Position numbers and translations under genes: made by a program. From the NCBI RefSeq assembly GCF_001559865.1, contig NZ_LOHE01000083.1:1-39872 (forward strand): a stretch of 39,872 nucleotides of DNA, written 5' to 3'. The notes beneath the pieces were generated by a model that saw only the letters and a program-made list of their open reading frames with translations, made no database searches and was not told where the DNA came from. Position 1 is the stretch's first letter. Every line of letters starts with the position of its first letter. Source of the stretch: Abyssisolibacter fermentans. Lineage in GTDB: Bacteria; Bacillota; Clostridia; Tissierellales; MCWD3. Shown here one piece after another: positions 25,071 to 35,387 of the stretch.

Positions 25071-25697
25071 TCACTTATTCTCAATAACTACCTTCCTATA
25101 TGGCTCTTTTCCCTCGCTATAAGTATTAATATTCATATCATCTTGCAATGCTGAATGTATAATTCTTCTTTCGTATGGATTCATAGGTTCTAATCTAATA
25201 CTTTTTCTATATCTTTTAGCTTTATCAGCCATTTTTCTAGCAAGTCTTTCTAATGTCTCTTGTCTTTTCTTTCTATAATTTTCAGTATCAACTACTATTC
25301 TTAAATAATTATTTCTTTTTTTATTAACTACTAAATTAACTAAATATTGAATTGAATCTAAAGTCTTTCCTCTTTTTCCTATTATAACACCCATATCTTC
25401 AGGATTTTCTCCCTTTATTTCAATATTTAAATCATTCTTATCTCTAACTATTTCAACAGTAGCATTTAAATTCATTTTTCTCAATAAATCATTTAAAAAT
25501 GACCTGGCTTTCTCTACTGGATCGTTACTAACAATAATTTTAACTTTAGCATCTCTATTTCCAATTATCCCTAAGAAACCTTTATTAGGTTCATCTAATA
25601 CTTCATAAGTTATATCATCTCTTTCAACTTGAAGATCTTTTAAGGCTTCATCTACTGCACTATCTATTGTCTTTGAAATTTTTATCAAAGTTCTCAT
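25071..25697 (-). CDS. jag: RNA-binding protein Jag/KhpB
   Basis: The 208-aa protein has the Jag architecture. An N-terminal Jag_N domain (IKISKTIDSAVDEALKDLQVERDDITYEVLDEP, about 4-38) is followed by a KH domain with the loop VIIGKRGKTLDSIQYLVNL (about 104-122) and an R3H domain (NPYERRIIHSALQD, about 173-186). It binds RNA and, as KhpB, influences cell elongation and division; it is regularly encoded after yidC. Only 2 bp separate it from yidC. ATG start. Confidence 0.94.
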   Translation of the reverse strand: MRTLIKISKTIDSAVDEALKDLQVERDDITYEVLDEPNKGFLGIIGNRDAKVKIIVSNDPVEKARSFLNDLLRKMNLNATVEIVRDKNDLNIEIKGENPEDMGVIIGKRGKTLDSIQYLVNLVVNKKRNNYLRIVVDTENYRKKRQETLERLARKMADKAKRYRKSIRLEPMNPYERRIIHSALQDDMNINTYSEGKEPYRKVVIENK

Positions 25698-25699
25698 AT

Positions 25700-26467
25700 T
25701 TACTCAATTCCCCCTAACTCTTTTTTAGGTAGATTAATTAAATATTGCTGCACTATTTGGAATATATTTCCTACTATCCAATACAATGTTAATCCTGCAG
25801 GGAAAGATAATGCAAAGAAAAATATCATTACAGGCATAAAAGTATTCATTGTTTTCTGAGTTGCCATAGCTTTTTCATCAGCTACTGCACCAGTATTGCT
25901 CATTAATTTACTTTGCATAAATGTAGTCGCAGCCGCTAATAGAGCAAGAATAGGTATTGCACTACCTATAAATGGTATATCAAATCCTAGATTTAAACCA
26001 TTTAATACGCCATCTACTACTTGATTTGGTGCAGCTCCTATATCATTAATCCAAAAAAAAGCTTTATTAATTATTGTATTATATGAAGCAACATAAATAT
26101 CAGGATTTCTCAATGCTGTAAAGAAACCTATTATTATTGGAAATTGTATCAGTAAAGGTAAACAAGATCCAAAAGGATTTACTTTATGTTCCTTATATAG
26201 TTCCATAGTTTTAATATTCAATGTTTGAGCATCATTTTTATACTTTTTTTGTAATTCTTTCAACATTGGTTGTATTTTTTGCATTTCCTTCATTGATTTC
26301 ATTTGTTTTAGTGATAACGGTAATATAATAAACTTGAATATGATTGTAGTTACAATTATTGCTATAGCATACGCAGAACAATATTTAAAATCCAATCCTA
26401 TTGAGTTGACTACTCCATATATAAAGTTTAAAAGCATACCTAACGGTTTTGCAAATATTTTTGACAT
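25700..26467 (-). CDS. yidC: Membrane protein insertase YidC (SpoIIIJ type)
   Basis: The 255-aa YidC/Oxa1 insertase shows five hydrophobic segments. The groove-positive residue region is TTIIFKFIILPLSLKQMKSM (about 37-56), with Lys where Bacillus SpoIIIJ has the essential Arg. It is followed by the cytoplasmic coiled hairpin MQKIQPMLKELQKKYKND and FGSCLPLLIQFPIIIGFF. It lacks an obvious lipobox near the start. It inserts membrane proteins with or without SecYEG, and in spore formers supports SpoIIIA assembly. A GGGGG Shine-Dalgarno precedes the ATG. It lies between yidD and jag. Confidence 0.95.
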   Translation of the reverse strand: MSKIFAKPLGMLLNFIYGVVNSIGLDFKYCSAYAIAIIVTTIIFKFIILPLSLKQMKSMKEMQKIQPMLKELQKKYKNDAQTLNIKTMELYKEHKVNPFGSCLPLLIQFPIIIGFFTALRNPDIYVASYNTIINKAFFWINDIGAAPNQVVDGVLNGLNLGFDIPFIGSAIPILALLAAATTFMQSKLMSNTGAVADEKAMATQKTMNTFMPVMIFFFALSFPAGLTLYWIVGNIFQIVQQYLINLPKKELGGIE

Positions 26468-26506
26468 TCTATTTAAAACCCCCTTTTCATTTTCGGTTTA
26501 TTATAT

Positions 26507-26716
26507 TCATTTTAAAGGGTCATATCCTCCATAACTAAATGGATTACACCTAATAATTCTATATATACACTTACCTAAACCAACAAATATACCATATTTG
26601 TTTAGGGCTTCTATTCAATATTGAGAACACGTTGGATAATATTTACACGTTCTTGGTTTTAATGGTGAAATATATCGTTGATATATTTTAATAAATATTA
26701 CCAATATTTTTTTCAA
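26507..26716 (-). CDS. yidD: Membrane insertion efficiency factor YidD with in-frame TGA
   Basis: The minus strand encodes a complete YidD of 69 residues: [20 protein letters not shown], then [10 protein letters not shown], an in-frame TGA (26617-26615, codon 34), then [25 protein letters not shown] and a proper stop. Apart from the TGA, every conserved YidD block is intact and in frame. YidD assists YidC-dependent insertion at the membrane. I start at TTG 26716 (GGAAAG upstream); a GTG at 26725 overlaps the rnpA stop. The TGA may be a recent nonsense mutation, for example of a Ser TCA codon, or it may be read as selenocysteine, because a SECIS-like hairpin follows and the organism clearly uses Sec in FdhA. 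The residue there is variable (Ala, Ser, Gly) in the family as I recall it. Confidence 0.75.
26578..26617 (-). promoter_or_regulatory. SECIS-like hairpin after the yidD TGA
   Basis: After the UGA (26617-26615), CCUAAA-CAAAUAU, loop GGU, AUAUUUG, a bulge UUGG, and UUUAGG form 7 inner and 6 outer base pairs. The loop starts 22 nt after the UGA and has G at its first two positions. Both match the usual description of bacterial SECIS elements (UGA-to-loop distance roughly 16-37 nt, G in the first two loop positions). AT-rich coding DNA can form such hairpins by chance, so this is suggestive only. Confidence 0.35.
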
Positions 26717-26721
26717 TTCAA

Positions 26722-27069
26722 TCACTTTCCAGACTTTTCTATTAATTTTACCTTTTTTAATAGGTAATACATTGACTTTTCAATATCTTTATACTCTGCT
26801 TCTTTAGCTCTAACTCTAGCTAAAAATATTAAATCATACCCAGTCTTCATTTTATTACAATTCAATCTGTAGTTTTCTTTTATTAACCTTTTCACTCTAT
26901 TCCTAATAACACTATTTCCAAGTTTTTTTGTAGTCGAAATTCCAACTCTATTATAAGAATAGCCATTTAGCTTGTAAAAAATAACAAGAAATTTCGTTGA
27001 AAAAGAATTTCCACTATCATAAACATTTCTAAATTGCCTACTATTTTTTAAAGTATTTATTTTTGTCAT
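26722..27069 (-). CDS. rnpA: Ribonuclease P protein component
   Basis: The 115-aa basic protein has the RNase P protein fold: [26 protein letters not shown] at the N terminus, [28 protein letters not shown] (about 41-69), the family signature with the RNxxKR motif, and a typical C terminus. It binds the catalytic RnpB RNA to process tRNA 5' ends. The gene follows rpmH, with a terminator hairpin between them, and its stop overlaps a possible GTG start of yidD. Confidence 0.96.
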   Translation of the reverse strand: MTKINTLKNSRQFRNVYDSGNSFSTKFLVIFYKLNGYSYNRVGISTTKKLGNSVIRNRVKRLIKENYRLNCNKMKTGYDLIFLARVRAKEAEYKDIEKSMYYLLKKVKLIEKSGK

Positions 27070-27097
27070 TTTTTACTCCTTAAACTTCTTCATATTG

Positions 27098-27125
27098 AAT
27101 AAAAAGGCCACATTTTGCGGCCTTA
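27098..27125 (-). terminator. Hairpin terminator after rpmH
   Basis: Starting within the rpmH stop codon, AAGGCCGC and GTGGCCTT form an 8-bp stem (one G-U pair) with loop AAAAT and a following TTTTTATT. It would attenuate transcription into rnpA so that rpmH (a ribosomal protein) is expressed in excess. Confidence 0.85.
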
Positions 27126-27257
27126 TGCTGACAACTTAACTCTGCCTCTAGCTCTTCTTCTCTTTAAAATATTTCTTCCAGCTTTAGTTTTCATTCTTTT
27201 TCTAAAACCATGCTCTACTTTTCTCTGTCTTCTTTTAGGTTGATAAGTTCTTTTCAT
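27123..27257 (-). CDS. rpmH: 50S ribosomal protein L34
   Basis: The short minus-strand gene encodes 44 residues, beginning [20 protein letters not shown] and ending in [12 protein letters not shown], an unmistakable L34. An AGGAGG Shine-Dalgarno lies 7 nt before the ATG. A perfect consensus promoter is at 27415-27387 and a terminator hairpin overlaps the stop. It is the first gene of the leftward rpmH-rnpA-yidD-yidC-jag cluster, divergent from dnaA. Confidence 0.98.
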   Translation of the reverse strand: MKRTYQPKRRQRKVEHGFRKRMKTKAGRNILKRRRARGRVKLSA

Positions 27258-27386
27258 TATTACACCTCCTTCAGTTTTAGGTATATATATTCAAAAAAAA
27301 ATTTACTATTTAACCTTTCTCTATTTTAATAATTTTTATCTTTAGCTTATTTAAATTACAATTAAAAAAAGCAGACACTACTATTG

Positions 27387-27415
27387 ATTATAGACTTATA
27401 ACAAAATTATGTCAA
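27387..27415 (-). promoter_or_regulatory. Promoter of rpmH
   Basis: On the minus strand TTGACA (27415-27410) and TATAAT (27392-27387) are separated by exactly 17 nt, a full consensus sigma-A promoter 130 bp before the rpmH ATG. Confidence 0.85.
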
Positions 27416-27467
27416 GAAAATAATTTCAATGGCTTTGTTAATAAAATAATTTACATCATGTAAATAT

Positions 27468-27723
27468 TGTGGATATTTATATATGTTGTTGATAATTTTT
27501 TTAAATTTTGATATTATTAAATAGGATTGTGGATTATTTATTAACAAATTAATAACTTATTCACAGTTTGTGGATTATATTGTGTATAAGTTGATTTTTT
27601 GTTTAATTCTATTACTTAAAAATACATTAACATCCTGATTTTTATCCACACTTCTTTTATAATCATTATGTGGATATTTTTAATTATTATTATTATATAT
27701 TTTAATACACATTTATATCCACA
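27468..27723. other. oriC: oriC part 1: DnaA-box cluster upstream of dnaA
   Basis: Eight DnaA-box-like 9-mers lie in 256 bp: 27468-27476 (minus), 27528-27536 (minus), 27557-27565 (plus, TTATTCACA), 27569-27577 (minus), 27581-27589 (minus, TGTGTATAA), 27642-27650 (plus, perfect TTATCCACA), 27669-27677 (minus) and 27715-27723 (plus). Three fit TTATNCACA exactly and the others have one mismatch. This corresponds to the incC part of the bipartite Bacillus-type origin and probably also represses dnaA. Confidence 0.9.
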
Positions 27724-27897
27724 ATTTTATGTTCAGTAATATATTAAGATTATTTATGAATTTTTACAACTATAAATCTTATTATCTGTTTATTTTTTTG
27801 TTTATAACTTTTTTTGTGTACAATTTAAATATTCAGTTCATATGATTATTTTTTGATTATATTGTCAATAATTATATATATTTAAGGAGGATTTTTT

Positions 27898-29238
27898 ATG
27901 TTATTAGAGGATGTTTGGAGTAAATCCTTGGACTTAATAAAAATGGAACTTACAGAGGTTAGTTTTAATACATGGTTAAAAACTATAGATCCTATAAATA
28001 TGGAAAATCATAATATTATACTAAGTGTTCCTAATGAATTTACAAAAGGTATTCTCGAAGCAAGGTACATGACTTTAATAAAAAATGCAATAAAACAAAT
28101 TACTAATAAAAATTATAACATTCAATTTACTACTCCAGGGGAAGATTTATCAGTTAATACAACATTAACAGAAATGAAAAAAAGTTTTAAAGAGCAAAAC
28201 CCAAATTTATATTCTGATAATCAACTCAATCCTAAATATACTTTTGATAAATTTGTTATTGGTAACAGTAATAGATTTGCTCATGCAGCATCATTAGCTG
28301 TAGCAGAAGCTCCTGCAAAGGCATATAATCCTTTATTTATATACGGAGGTGTTGGATTAGGTAAAACTCACTTAATGCATGCAATAGGACATTATATAAT
28401 TAATCAGAATCCAAATACTAAAGTAGTATATGTTTCATCTGAAAAATTTACAAACGAGCTTATAAATTCAATTAGAGATGATAAAAATGTTCAATTTAGA
28501 AATAAGTATAGAAATGTAGATATTTTACTTATAGATGATATTCAGTTTATTGCTGGTAAGGAAAGAACTCAAGAAGAATTCTTTCATACATTTAATGCAT
28601 TACATGGTGCTAATAAACAAATTATACTTTCAAGTGATCGTCCCCCAAAAGAAATTCCAACACTTGAGGATAGACTTAGATCTAGATTTGAAGGTGGTTT
28701 AATAGTAGATATCCAACCCGCTGATTTAGAAACTAGAATAGCTATACTAAGAAAAAAAGCAACCTTAGAAAATTTACAAGTACCTAATGATGTACTAACT
28801 TATATTGCAACGAAAATAGAATCTAATATCAGAGAATTAGAAGGTGCTTTAATTAGAGTAGTAGCTTACTCTTCTTTAACTAATAAAGAAGTATCTATTG
28901 AATTAGCAAGTGAAGCACTAAAAGACATTATATCAAATAAACCTAAACGAATAACTGTAAGCACTATTAAAGAAGCTGTTTCTAAATATTATAATATAAA
29001 AATTGAAGATTTTAATTCTAAAAAAAGAGCTAGATCAATTTCTTACCCTAGACAAATTGCAATGTATATTTGTAGAGAATTAACAGATTTGTCATTACCA
29101 AAAATAGGTGATGAATTTGGAGGAAGAGATCATACTACTGTTATTCATGCGTATGATAAGATTTCTAAAGAAATAGAAAATAAACCAGAATTTAAAATGC
29201 AAATAACAAATATAGTTAATGAATTAAAGGGAAAATAA
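27898..29238 (+). CDS. dnaA: Chromosomal replication initiator DnaA
   Basis: The 446-aa initiator has all four domains. Domain I is about 1-75, followed by a short linker. The AAA+ domain has Walker [12 protein letters not shown] (about 150-160), Walker B LLIDDIQF (about 210-217) and sensor/arginine regions. The DNA-binding domain IV has [33 protein letters not shown] (about 386-418), which reads DnaA boxes. ATG with AAGGAGG 6 nt upstream. DnaA boxes lie on both sides of the gene (27468-27723 and 29310-29470), so it sits within a bipartite oriC and is probably autoregulated. Confidence 0.99.
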   Translation: MLLEDVWSKSLDLIKMELTEVSFNTWLKTIDPINMENHNIILSVPNEFTKGILEARYMTLIKNAIKQITNKNYNIQFTTPGEDLSVNTTLTEMKKSFKEQNPNLYSDNQLNPKYTFDKFVIGNSNRFAHAASLAVAEAPAKAYNPLFIYGGVGLGKTHLMHAIGHYIINQNPNTKVVYVSSEKFTNELINSIRDDKNVQFRNKYRNVDILLIDDIQFIAGKERTQEEFFHTFNALHGANKQIILSSDRPPKEIPTLEDRLRSRFEGGLIVDIQPADLETRIAILRKKATLENLQVPNDVLTYIATKIESNIRELEGALIRVVAYSSLTNKEVSIELASEALKDIISNKPKRITVSTIKEAVSKYYNIKIEDFNSKKRARSISYPRQIAMYICRELTDLSLPKIGDEFGGRDHTTVIHAYDKISKEIENKPEFKMQITNIVNELKGK

Positions 29239-29309
29239 TCAACAGTTAATATTAATTAACTTGTTAATAACATGTTTATTATTTTTATTATAAAATTACA
29301 TATTAATAT

Positions 29310-29470
29310 TGTGGATAAAATATGCTAACTAACTAACACTTTATTAACACTTATAAACCATCTAGAATCATATGCTTAAACACTTATCCACAAATTAACA
29401 TGCCTTACTACTAATACTACTATATTTATTATTATTATTATATATATTTATATAAAGGAGGTTATCCACA
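29310..29470 (+). other. oriC: oriC part 2: unwinding region with DnaA-trios
   Basis: Between dnaA and dnaN there are perfect DnaA boxes at 29310-29318 (TGTGGATAA), 29384-29392 (TTATCCACA) and 29462-29470 (TTATCCACA). After the second box come a short GC patch (ATGCC, 29400-29404), then CTACTAATACTACTA (29408-29422), whose complement is a series of TAG/TAT triplets (DnaA-trios), then an all-A/T stretch to about 29455 (DUE). The order box, GC patch, trios, DUE is that of the Bacillus basal unwinding system. Bidirectional replication should start here. Confidence 0.93.
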
Positions 29471-29471
29471 A

Positions 29472-30578
29472 TTGAATTTTAAAATTTCTCAAAAACTATT
29501 ATATAAAAATATAAATATTGTACAAAAAGGAGTTTCTAATAGATCTACATTACCAATATTAACAGGAATATTAGTTGAAGCTTATGATGGAAAACTTAAA
29601 CTAACAGGAACAGATTTAGAACTAGGTATAGTAACTACATTAGAATGTGAAGTAATAAAAGAAGGATCTTTTGTTATAGATTCTAAATTATTTGGAGAAA
29701 TTATTAGAAAATTACCTGATTTACCTATTGAAATTTATGTTGACAATGACAACTATGCCCATATAAATTGTGATAATTCAAATTTTAAAATCAAGGTTCA
29801 ACCAGCTATAGAATATCCAAAATTACCTATGATAGATGATTCTAAATGTTTAAGCATCTCAAAAGATATTCTAAAATCAATGATACGTAAAACAGTTTTT
29901 GCAACATCAACAGATGATTTTAGACCTGTATTAACTGGTGAATTATTTGAATTATATGATAATGAAATAGCTTTAGTTGCAATTGATCAATATAGAATGG
30001 CTTATAAAAAAATACCTATTAACAATGATGGTAATATTAAAATAGTTATACCAGGAAAAACATTAGTAGAAATCAATAAAATATTAGAAAATATAGAGGA
30101 AGATATTAAAATTTCTATAGCAAGCAATCATATATTATTTCATCTTGGTAATACAAGTATTACATCAATTTTAATAGAAGGTGAATTTATAAATTATAAA
30201 GACATTGTAAGAAATGAGTATAATTCTAAAGTAATAGTTAAGACAAAAGACGTTCAAGAAAGTATAGAAAGAGCTTCATTATTAGCAAAAGAAGGCAATA
30301 ATAATTTAATAAAATTTGAAATAGTAGATGATAAAATGACTATATCATCTAATTCTGAAATGGGATTTGTTCAAGAAGAAGTTCCTATAACTCTAGATGG
30401 TGATGATTTAACAATAGCTTTCAATTCAAAATATATCTTAGATGGTTTGAAAGTTATTGAAAGTGAGAAAATAGTTATGAATTTTATAAATAACGTAAAT
30501 CCATGTATTATAAAACCGATTTCTGATGAAAATTATATATATTTAGTTTTACCAGTAAGAATTCCAACAGAATTATAA
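29472..30578 (+). CDS. dnaN: DNA polymerase III beta subunit (sliding clamp)
   Basis: The 368-aa protein has the three-fold clamp architecture. It begins MNFKISQKLLYKNINIVQKGVSNRSTLPILTGI and ends near YLVLPVRIPTEL; the clamp usually ends at LPVR plus two or three residues. It encircles DNA and tethers polymerase III. The start is TTG; AAAGGAGG (29454-29461) is followed directly by a DnaA box (29462-29470) that fills the spacer, so DnaA or local strand opening could affect its expression. The last Leu codon and the stop lie in the TTATAA end of a repeat element, which probably extended the C terminus slightly. Confidence 0.98.
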   Translation: MNFKISQKLLYKNINIVQKGVSNRSTLPILTGILVEAYDGKLKLTGTDLELGIVTTLECEVIKEGSFVIDSKLFGEIIRKLPDLPIEIYVDNDNYAHINCDNSNFKIKVQPAIEYPKLPMIDDSKCLSISKDILKSMIRKTVFATSTDDFRPVLTGELFELYDNEIALVAIDQYRMAYKKIPINNDGNIKIVIPGKTLVEINKILENIEEDIKISIASNHILFHLGNTSITSILIEGEFINYKDIVRNEYNSKVIVKTKDVQESIERASLLAKEGNNNLIKFEIVDDKMTISSNSEMGFVQEEVPITLDGDDLTIAFNSKYILDGLKVIESEKIVMNFINNVNPCIIKPISDENYIYLVLPVRIPTEL

Positions 30579-30705
30579 CAAGGCGCAAGATGTCCGTCAC
30601 CTCTATAGGTGGCGGGTACCGATTAGATAACAGGTAGTGTGTATATTTCTCGCCCCATTGAAACGGTGAGTTACAATTACGTAGCAATTGCTTCCGTTGT
30701 TATAA
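30573..30705 (+). repeat. TIR repeat element after dnaN, 133-bp copy
   Basis: It begins TTATAACAAGGCGCAAG and ends CTTCCGTTGTTATAA, giving near-matched terminal inverted repeats (TTATAACAA(G/C)G). It includes inner hairpins (CACCT/AGGTG around 30599-30613; CAATTAC/GCAATTG around 30673-30691). Another copy, 79 bp, lies after the cysteine desulfurase (2010-2088) in the same orientation relative to the upstream gene. It is more GC-rich than its surroundings. It is probably a non-autonomous mobile element (MITE-like). Confidence 0.65.
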
Positions 30706-30737
30706 CAAGATATACTTTTTAATTTGACTTTAATTTG

Positions 30738-30766
30738 AGACATCGTTTGGTGTCTTAATTTTAGTT
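30738..30766 (+). terminator. Terminator downstream of dnaN
   Basis: AGACATC and GGTGTCT pair (7 bp, one G-U) around GTTT (30738-30755), followed by TAATTTTAG. A modest T-run makes it a probable intrinsic terminator between dnaN and rlbA. Confidence 0.5.
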
Positions 30767-30898
30767 AAATTATGCTTAAAAAAATTAATATGAGGAATAT
30801 ATAATATTATTTCTTGGGAAATATTTATATTATTCTATAGATTTTTATTTGAAAAAATTATTGATTTTAAAATTAATTTAAGAAGGAGTAATTCATTG

Positions 30899-31117
30899 AT
30901 GAAAGAAATTATAACTATAAAAACAGAATTTATTAAGTTAGATCAATTATTAAAATATGCTGCAGTTGTTCAAACTGGTGGTCATGCAAAAGAAATAATT
31001 AATGAGGGTTTAGTTTTAGTTAATGAAGAACAAACATTTGCTAGAGGTAAAAAAATTCGTAGTGGTGATATAGTAAAAATAAATCTAGATGAAGAAATTG
31101 AGCTAATTGTTAAATAA
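30899..31117 (+). CDS. rlbA: S4-domain RNA-binding protein RlbA (YaaA)
   Basis: The protein of about 72 aa is nearly all one S4 domain: IKLDQLLKYAAVVQTGGHAKEIINEGLVLVNEEQ, with the KKIRSGDIVKI turn, matching B. subtilis YaaA/RlbA, encoded between dnaN and recF. It probably binds RNA in ribosome assembly. The ATG at 30899 is used; a TTG three bases earlier is spaced better (7 nt) from GAAGGAG, so the product may have one more residue. Confidence 0.93.
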   Translation: MKEIITIKTEFIKLDQLLKYAAVVQTGGHAKEIINEGLVLVNEEQTFARGKKIRSGDIVKINLDEEIELIVK

Positions 31118-31348
31118 TAATATTTATTAGTAACTCATTTAATTTAAGCGTAAAGAATGTTATAATTTAAATAGATAATATGTTCTATTCTTAATATTAT
31201 AATAATTTCAGATTATTTAATAGATTAGTGTGATATATTTTATTAAATATTGTAAAGGCTATATAATTATATTATATGTTTTAACAAAGTATTTCTTTTA
31301 AATATTATAGAAAACTTTGTTTCTTGATGTTTTTAAGGAGTGCTGTAG

Positions 31349-32485
31349 GTGGAAGTAACAAATATTAAATTAATTAACTTTAGAAATTATGAAGAATTAA
31401 AGGTAGAATTAAATTCAAAACTAAACATTTTTATTGGAGATAATGCTCAAGGAAAAACTAATTTACTAGAGGCAATTTATGTAAATTCTTGTGGCAGATC
31501 TTTTAGAACAAACAAGGACAAGAACTTAATAAATATAAATAAAGAGCAAGCATATATAGGAGTTAATGTCAAAAGAAAATATTCTAATAAAAAAATAGAA
31601 ATTAAATTAGAGCAAAATAAATTAAAGAGAATAAAGATAAATAATTATGAAATAGATAAAGTATCACAATTGTATAGTTGTTTAAATACTGTTATATTTT
31701 CACCAGAGGATTTAAAACTTATTAAAGAAGGTCCTCAAGAGAGAAGAAATTTCCTAGACGAAGAAATATCAAGATTAAAGCCTATGTATAGATATAATTT
31801 AACAAAATACAATAAAATACTTTATCAAAGAAATAACCTAATAAAGTCAATTAAAAATAATAGAAATAAAATTAATACGTTAGATATTTGGGATTCTCAA
31901 TTAATTAATTTAGGTACAGATATATTAATTACAAGATTAAAATTTACCAATAAACTATCAAAAATTTCTCAAAATATACATAGTAAAATAACTGGTAATA
32001 GAGAAAATTTAAAATTAAGTTATCTATGTTGTATTAGTGATACTATATCTAATATAGATGTTTTCAACAATAAATTAAAAAATAGTATACTAAATAAATA
32101 CAAATTGAGTATGAAAAATAATATAGAAAAAGATATTGAAAAAGGAAGTACCTCAATTGGACCACACAGAGATGATATTTGTGTTTATATTAATGATATA
32201 AATGTTAGGCAATTTGGTTCTCAAGGACAGCAAAGAACTTCAGCATTATCTTTAAAACTTGCTGAAGTAGATTTAATAAAAACGGAAGTAGGAGAGTATC
32301 CAGTATTATTACTTGACGATGTATTATCGGAATTAGATAGTAAGAGAAGGAAATTACTTATATCTTCATTTAAAAATATACAAACGATAATAACTACAAC
32401 TGATGATATAAGCTTTGATGAATTTGAAGATATAGATAGGTTTGTATTTAGTATAGATAATGGATATATAAAAAAAATATATTAG
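31349..32485 (+). CDS. recF: DNA replication and repair protein RecF
   Basis: The 378-aa SMC-like ATPase shows Walker A GDNAQGKTNLLEAI (about 30-43), a helical arm domain, the ABC signature FGSQGQQRTSALSLKLAEV (about 290-308) and Walker B PVLLLDDVLSELD (about 320-332). It loads RecA at gaps with RecO/RecR. The start is GTG with AAGGAG 8 nt upstream. It stands between rlbA and remB in the usual dnaA-dnaN-rlbA-recF order. A dispersed repeat copy begins 3 bp after the stop. Confidence 0.98.
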   Translation: MEVTNIKLINFRNYEELKVELNSKLNIFIGDNAQGKTNLLEAIYVNSCGRSFRTNKDKNLININKEQAYIGVNVKRKYSNKKIEIKLEQNKLKRIKINNYEIDKVSQLYSCLNTVIFSPEDLKLIKEGPQERRNFLDEEISRLKPMYRYNLTKYNKILYQRNNLIKSIKNNRNKINTLDIWDSQLINLGTDILITRLKFTNKLSKISQNIHSKITGNRENLKLSYLCCISDTISNIDVFNNKLKNSILNKYKLSMKNNIEKDIEKGSTSIGPHRDDICVYINDINVRQFGSQGQQRTSALSLKLAEVDLIKTEVGEYPVLLLDDVLSELDSKRRKLLISSFKNIQTIITTTDDISFDEFEDIDRFVFSIDNGYIKKIY

Positions 32486-32488
32486 TGT

Positions 32489-32640
32489 CCAGATTATTCA
32501 TAGAAAATTAGATACTCTAAGCAGAGAACTAAAATTTATAATTTTATGTGAATAGCTTACATTAGAAGAATAAGTTACATAAGCATTCTAAAATTGTATG
32601 ACTTACACTAAAATTATAGTTAATTTAAAAGTATAATATA
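32489..32640 (+). repeat. Dispersed intergenic repeat, copy A
   Basis: It starts CCAGATTATTCATAGAAAAT right after recF. The same start, with one or two changes, is found at 13980 (minus, after hndB) and 4694 (minus, after fdhD). A middle part with core TAATTTTATGTGAAT is shared with 4607-4653, and the end (ACACTAAAATTATAG) with 13862-13880. No coding potential. It is sense-oriented relative to the preceding gene, as in the other copies. Confidence 0.5.
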
Positions 32641-32796
32641 AGTAATATACTATATATTTGCTATTATTAAAATATTTTTTCTGAGTAAGCGGTTTATTTT
32701 AAATTAAATAAAATTTAGTTTATTCGTTTAAAATTTTTAGTATATTATTAACAGTTATATGAATAATCAGATAGAGATATTTCAAGGAGAGATATT

Positions 32797-33096
32797 ATGT
32801 TTTTACATTTAGGTAAAAACTTTGTTATACCAATAAAAGATGTTATAGCAATAGTTGATGCTGAAGCTTTATCAAAGTCAGATGATACAAAAAATTTTTT
32901 TAAAATAGCTGAGGAAGAAGAATTTATTTATAAAATTTCTGATGATGATATTAAATCTTATATAATAACAGAAAAGGTAATTAAAGATAAGAAAGAGAAA
33001 AAAGTCAGAAAAAGTATAATATATTGTTCTAACATATCAACAATAACATTATATAAAAGAGCTAAGATGAACAATGAATTTTTATGTAGTTTATAG
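32797..33096 (+). CDS. remB: Extracellular matrix regulator RemB (DUF370)
   Basis: The 99-aa protein is a DUF370/RemB family member: MFLHLGKNFVIPIKDVIAIVDAE at the start and the closing KSIIYCSNISTITLYKRAK. In Bacillus RemB (YaaB) lies in the same place between recF and gyrB and, with RemA, promotes matrix gene expression as a DNA-binding ring. The middle is rich in charged residues. A CAAGGAGAGA Shine-Dalgarno precedes the ATG. Confidence 0.92.
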   Translation: MFLHLGKNFVIPIKDVIAIVDAEALSKSDDTKNFFKIAEEEEFIYKISDDDIKSYIITEKVIKDKKEKKVRKSIIYCSNISTITLYKRAKMNNEFLCSL

Positions 33097-33166
33097 ATAA
33101 TAAGATTTTAGAAAGCAAAATAGCAATAAATTAGTTAATATAAATTTTTATACTTTCATTCTATAT

Positions 33167-33195
33167 TTGACATCTTTTCTTAATTACATTAAAAT
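33167..33195 (+). promoter_or_regulatory. Candidate gyrB promoter
   Basis: TTGACA (33167-33172), a 17-nt spacer and TAAAAT (33190-33195) lie about 118 bp before the chosen gyrB ATG. The -35 is perfect and the -10 has one mismatch. Confidence 0.6.
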
Positions 33196-33222
33196 CCTTT
33201 AAATTCCTCTTTAAATAATTAA

Positions 33223-35223
<2,001 letters not shown>

Positions 35224-35387
35224 GAATTAGCAAAATTTTATATATTATAGTGTTTAAAAAAGAATGTTAAGTATAATCGTAAGGAAATTTGATAAACAAA
35301 AATAATTAGACGTTTATATAATTTTATTTCTTAAATAATAAAGACTTACTTGAAAATATACGTTACTTAGCATTAAGGAGGATATAA

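Noticed and set aside
30806-30822. Possible Noc-binding site (ATTTCTTGGGAAAT)
   Set aside because: Two mismatches to ATTTCCCGGGAAAT, including loss of the central symmetry; a single chance-level match.
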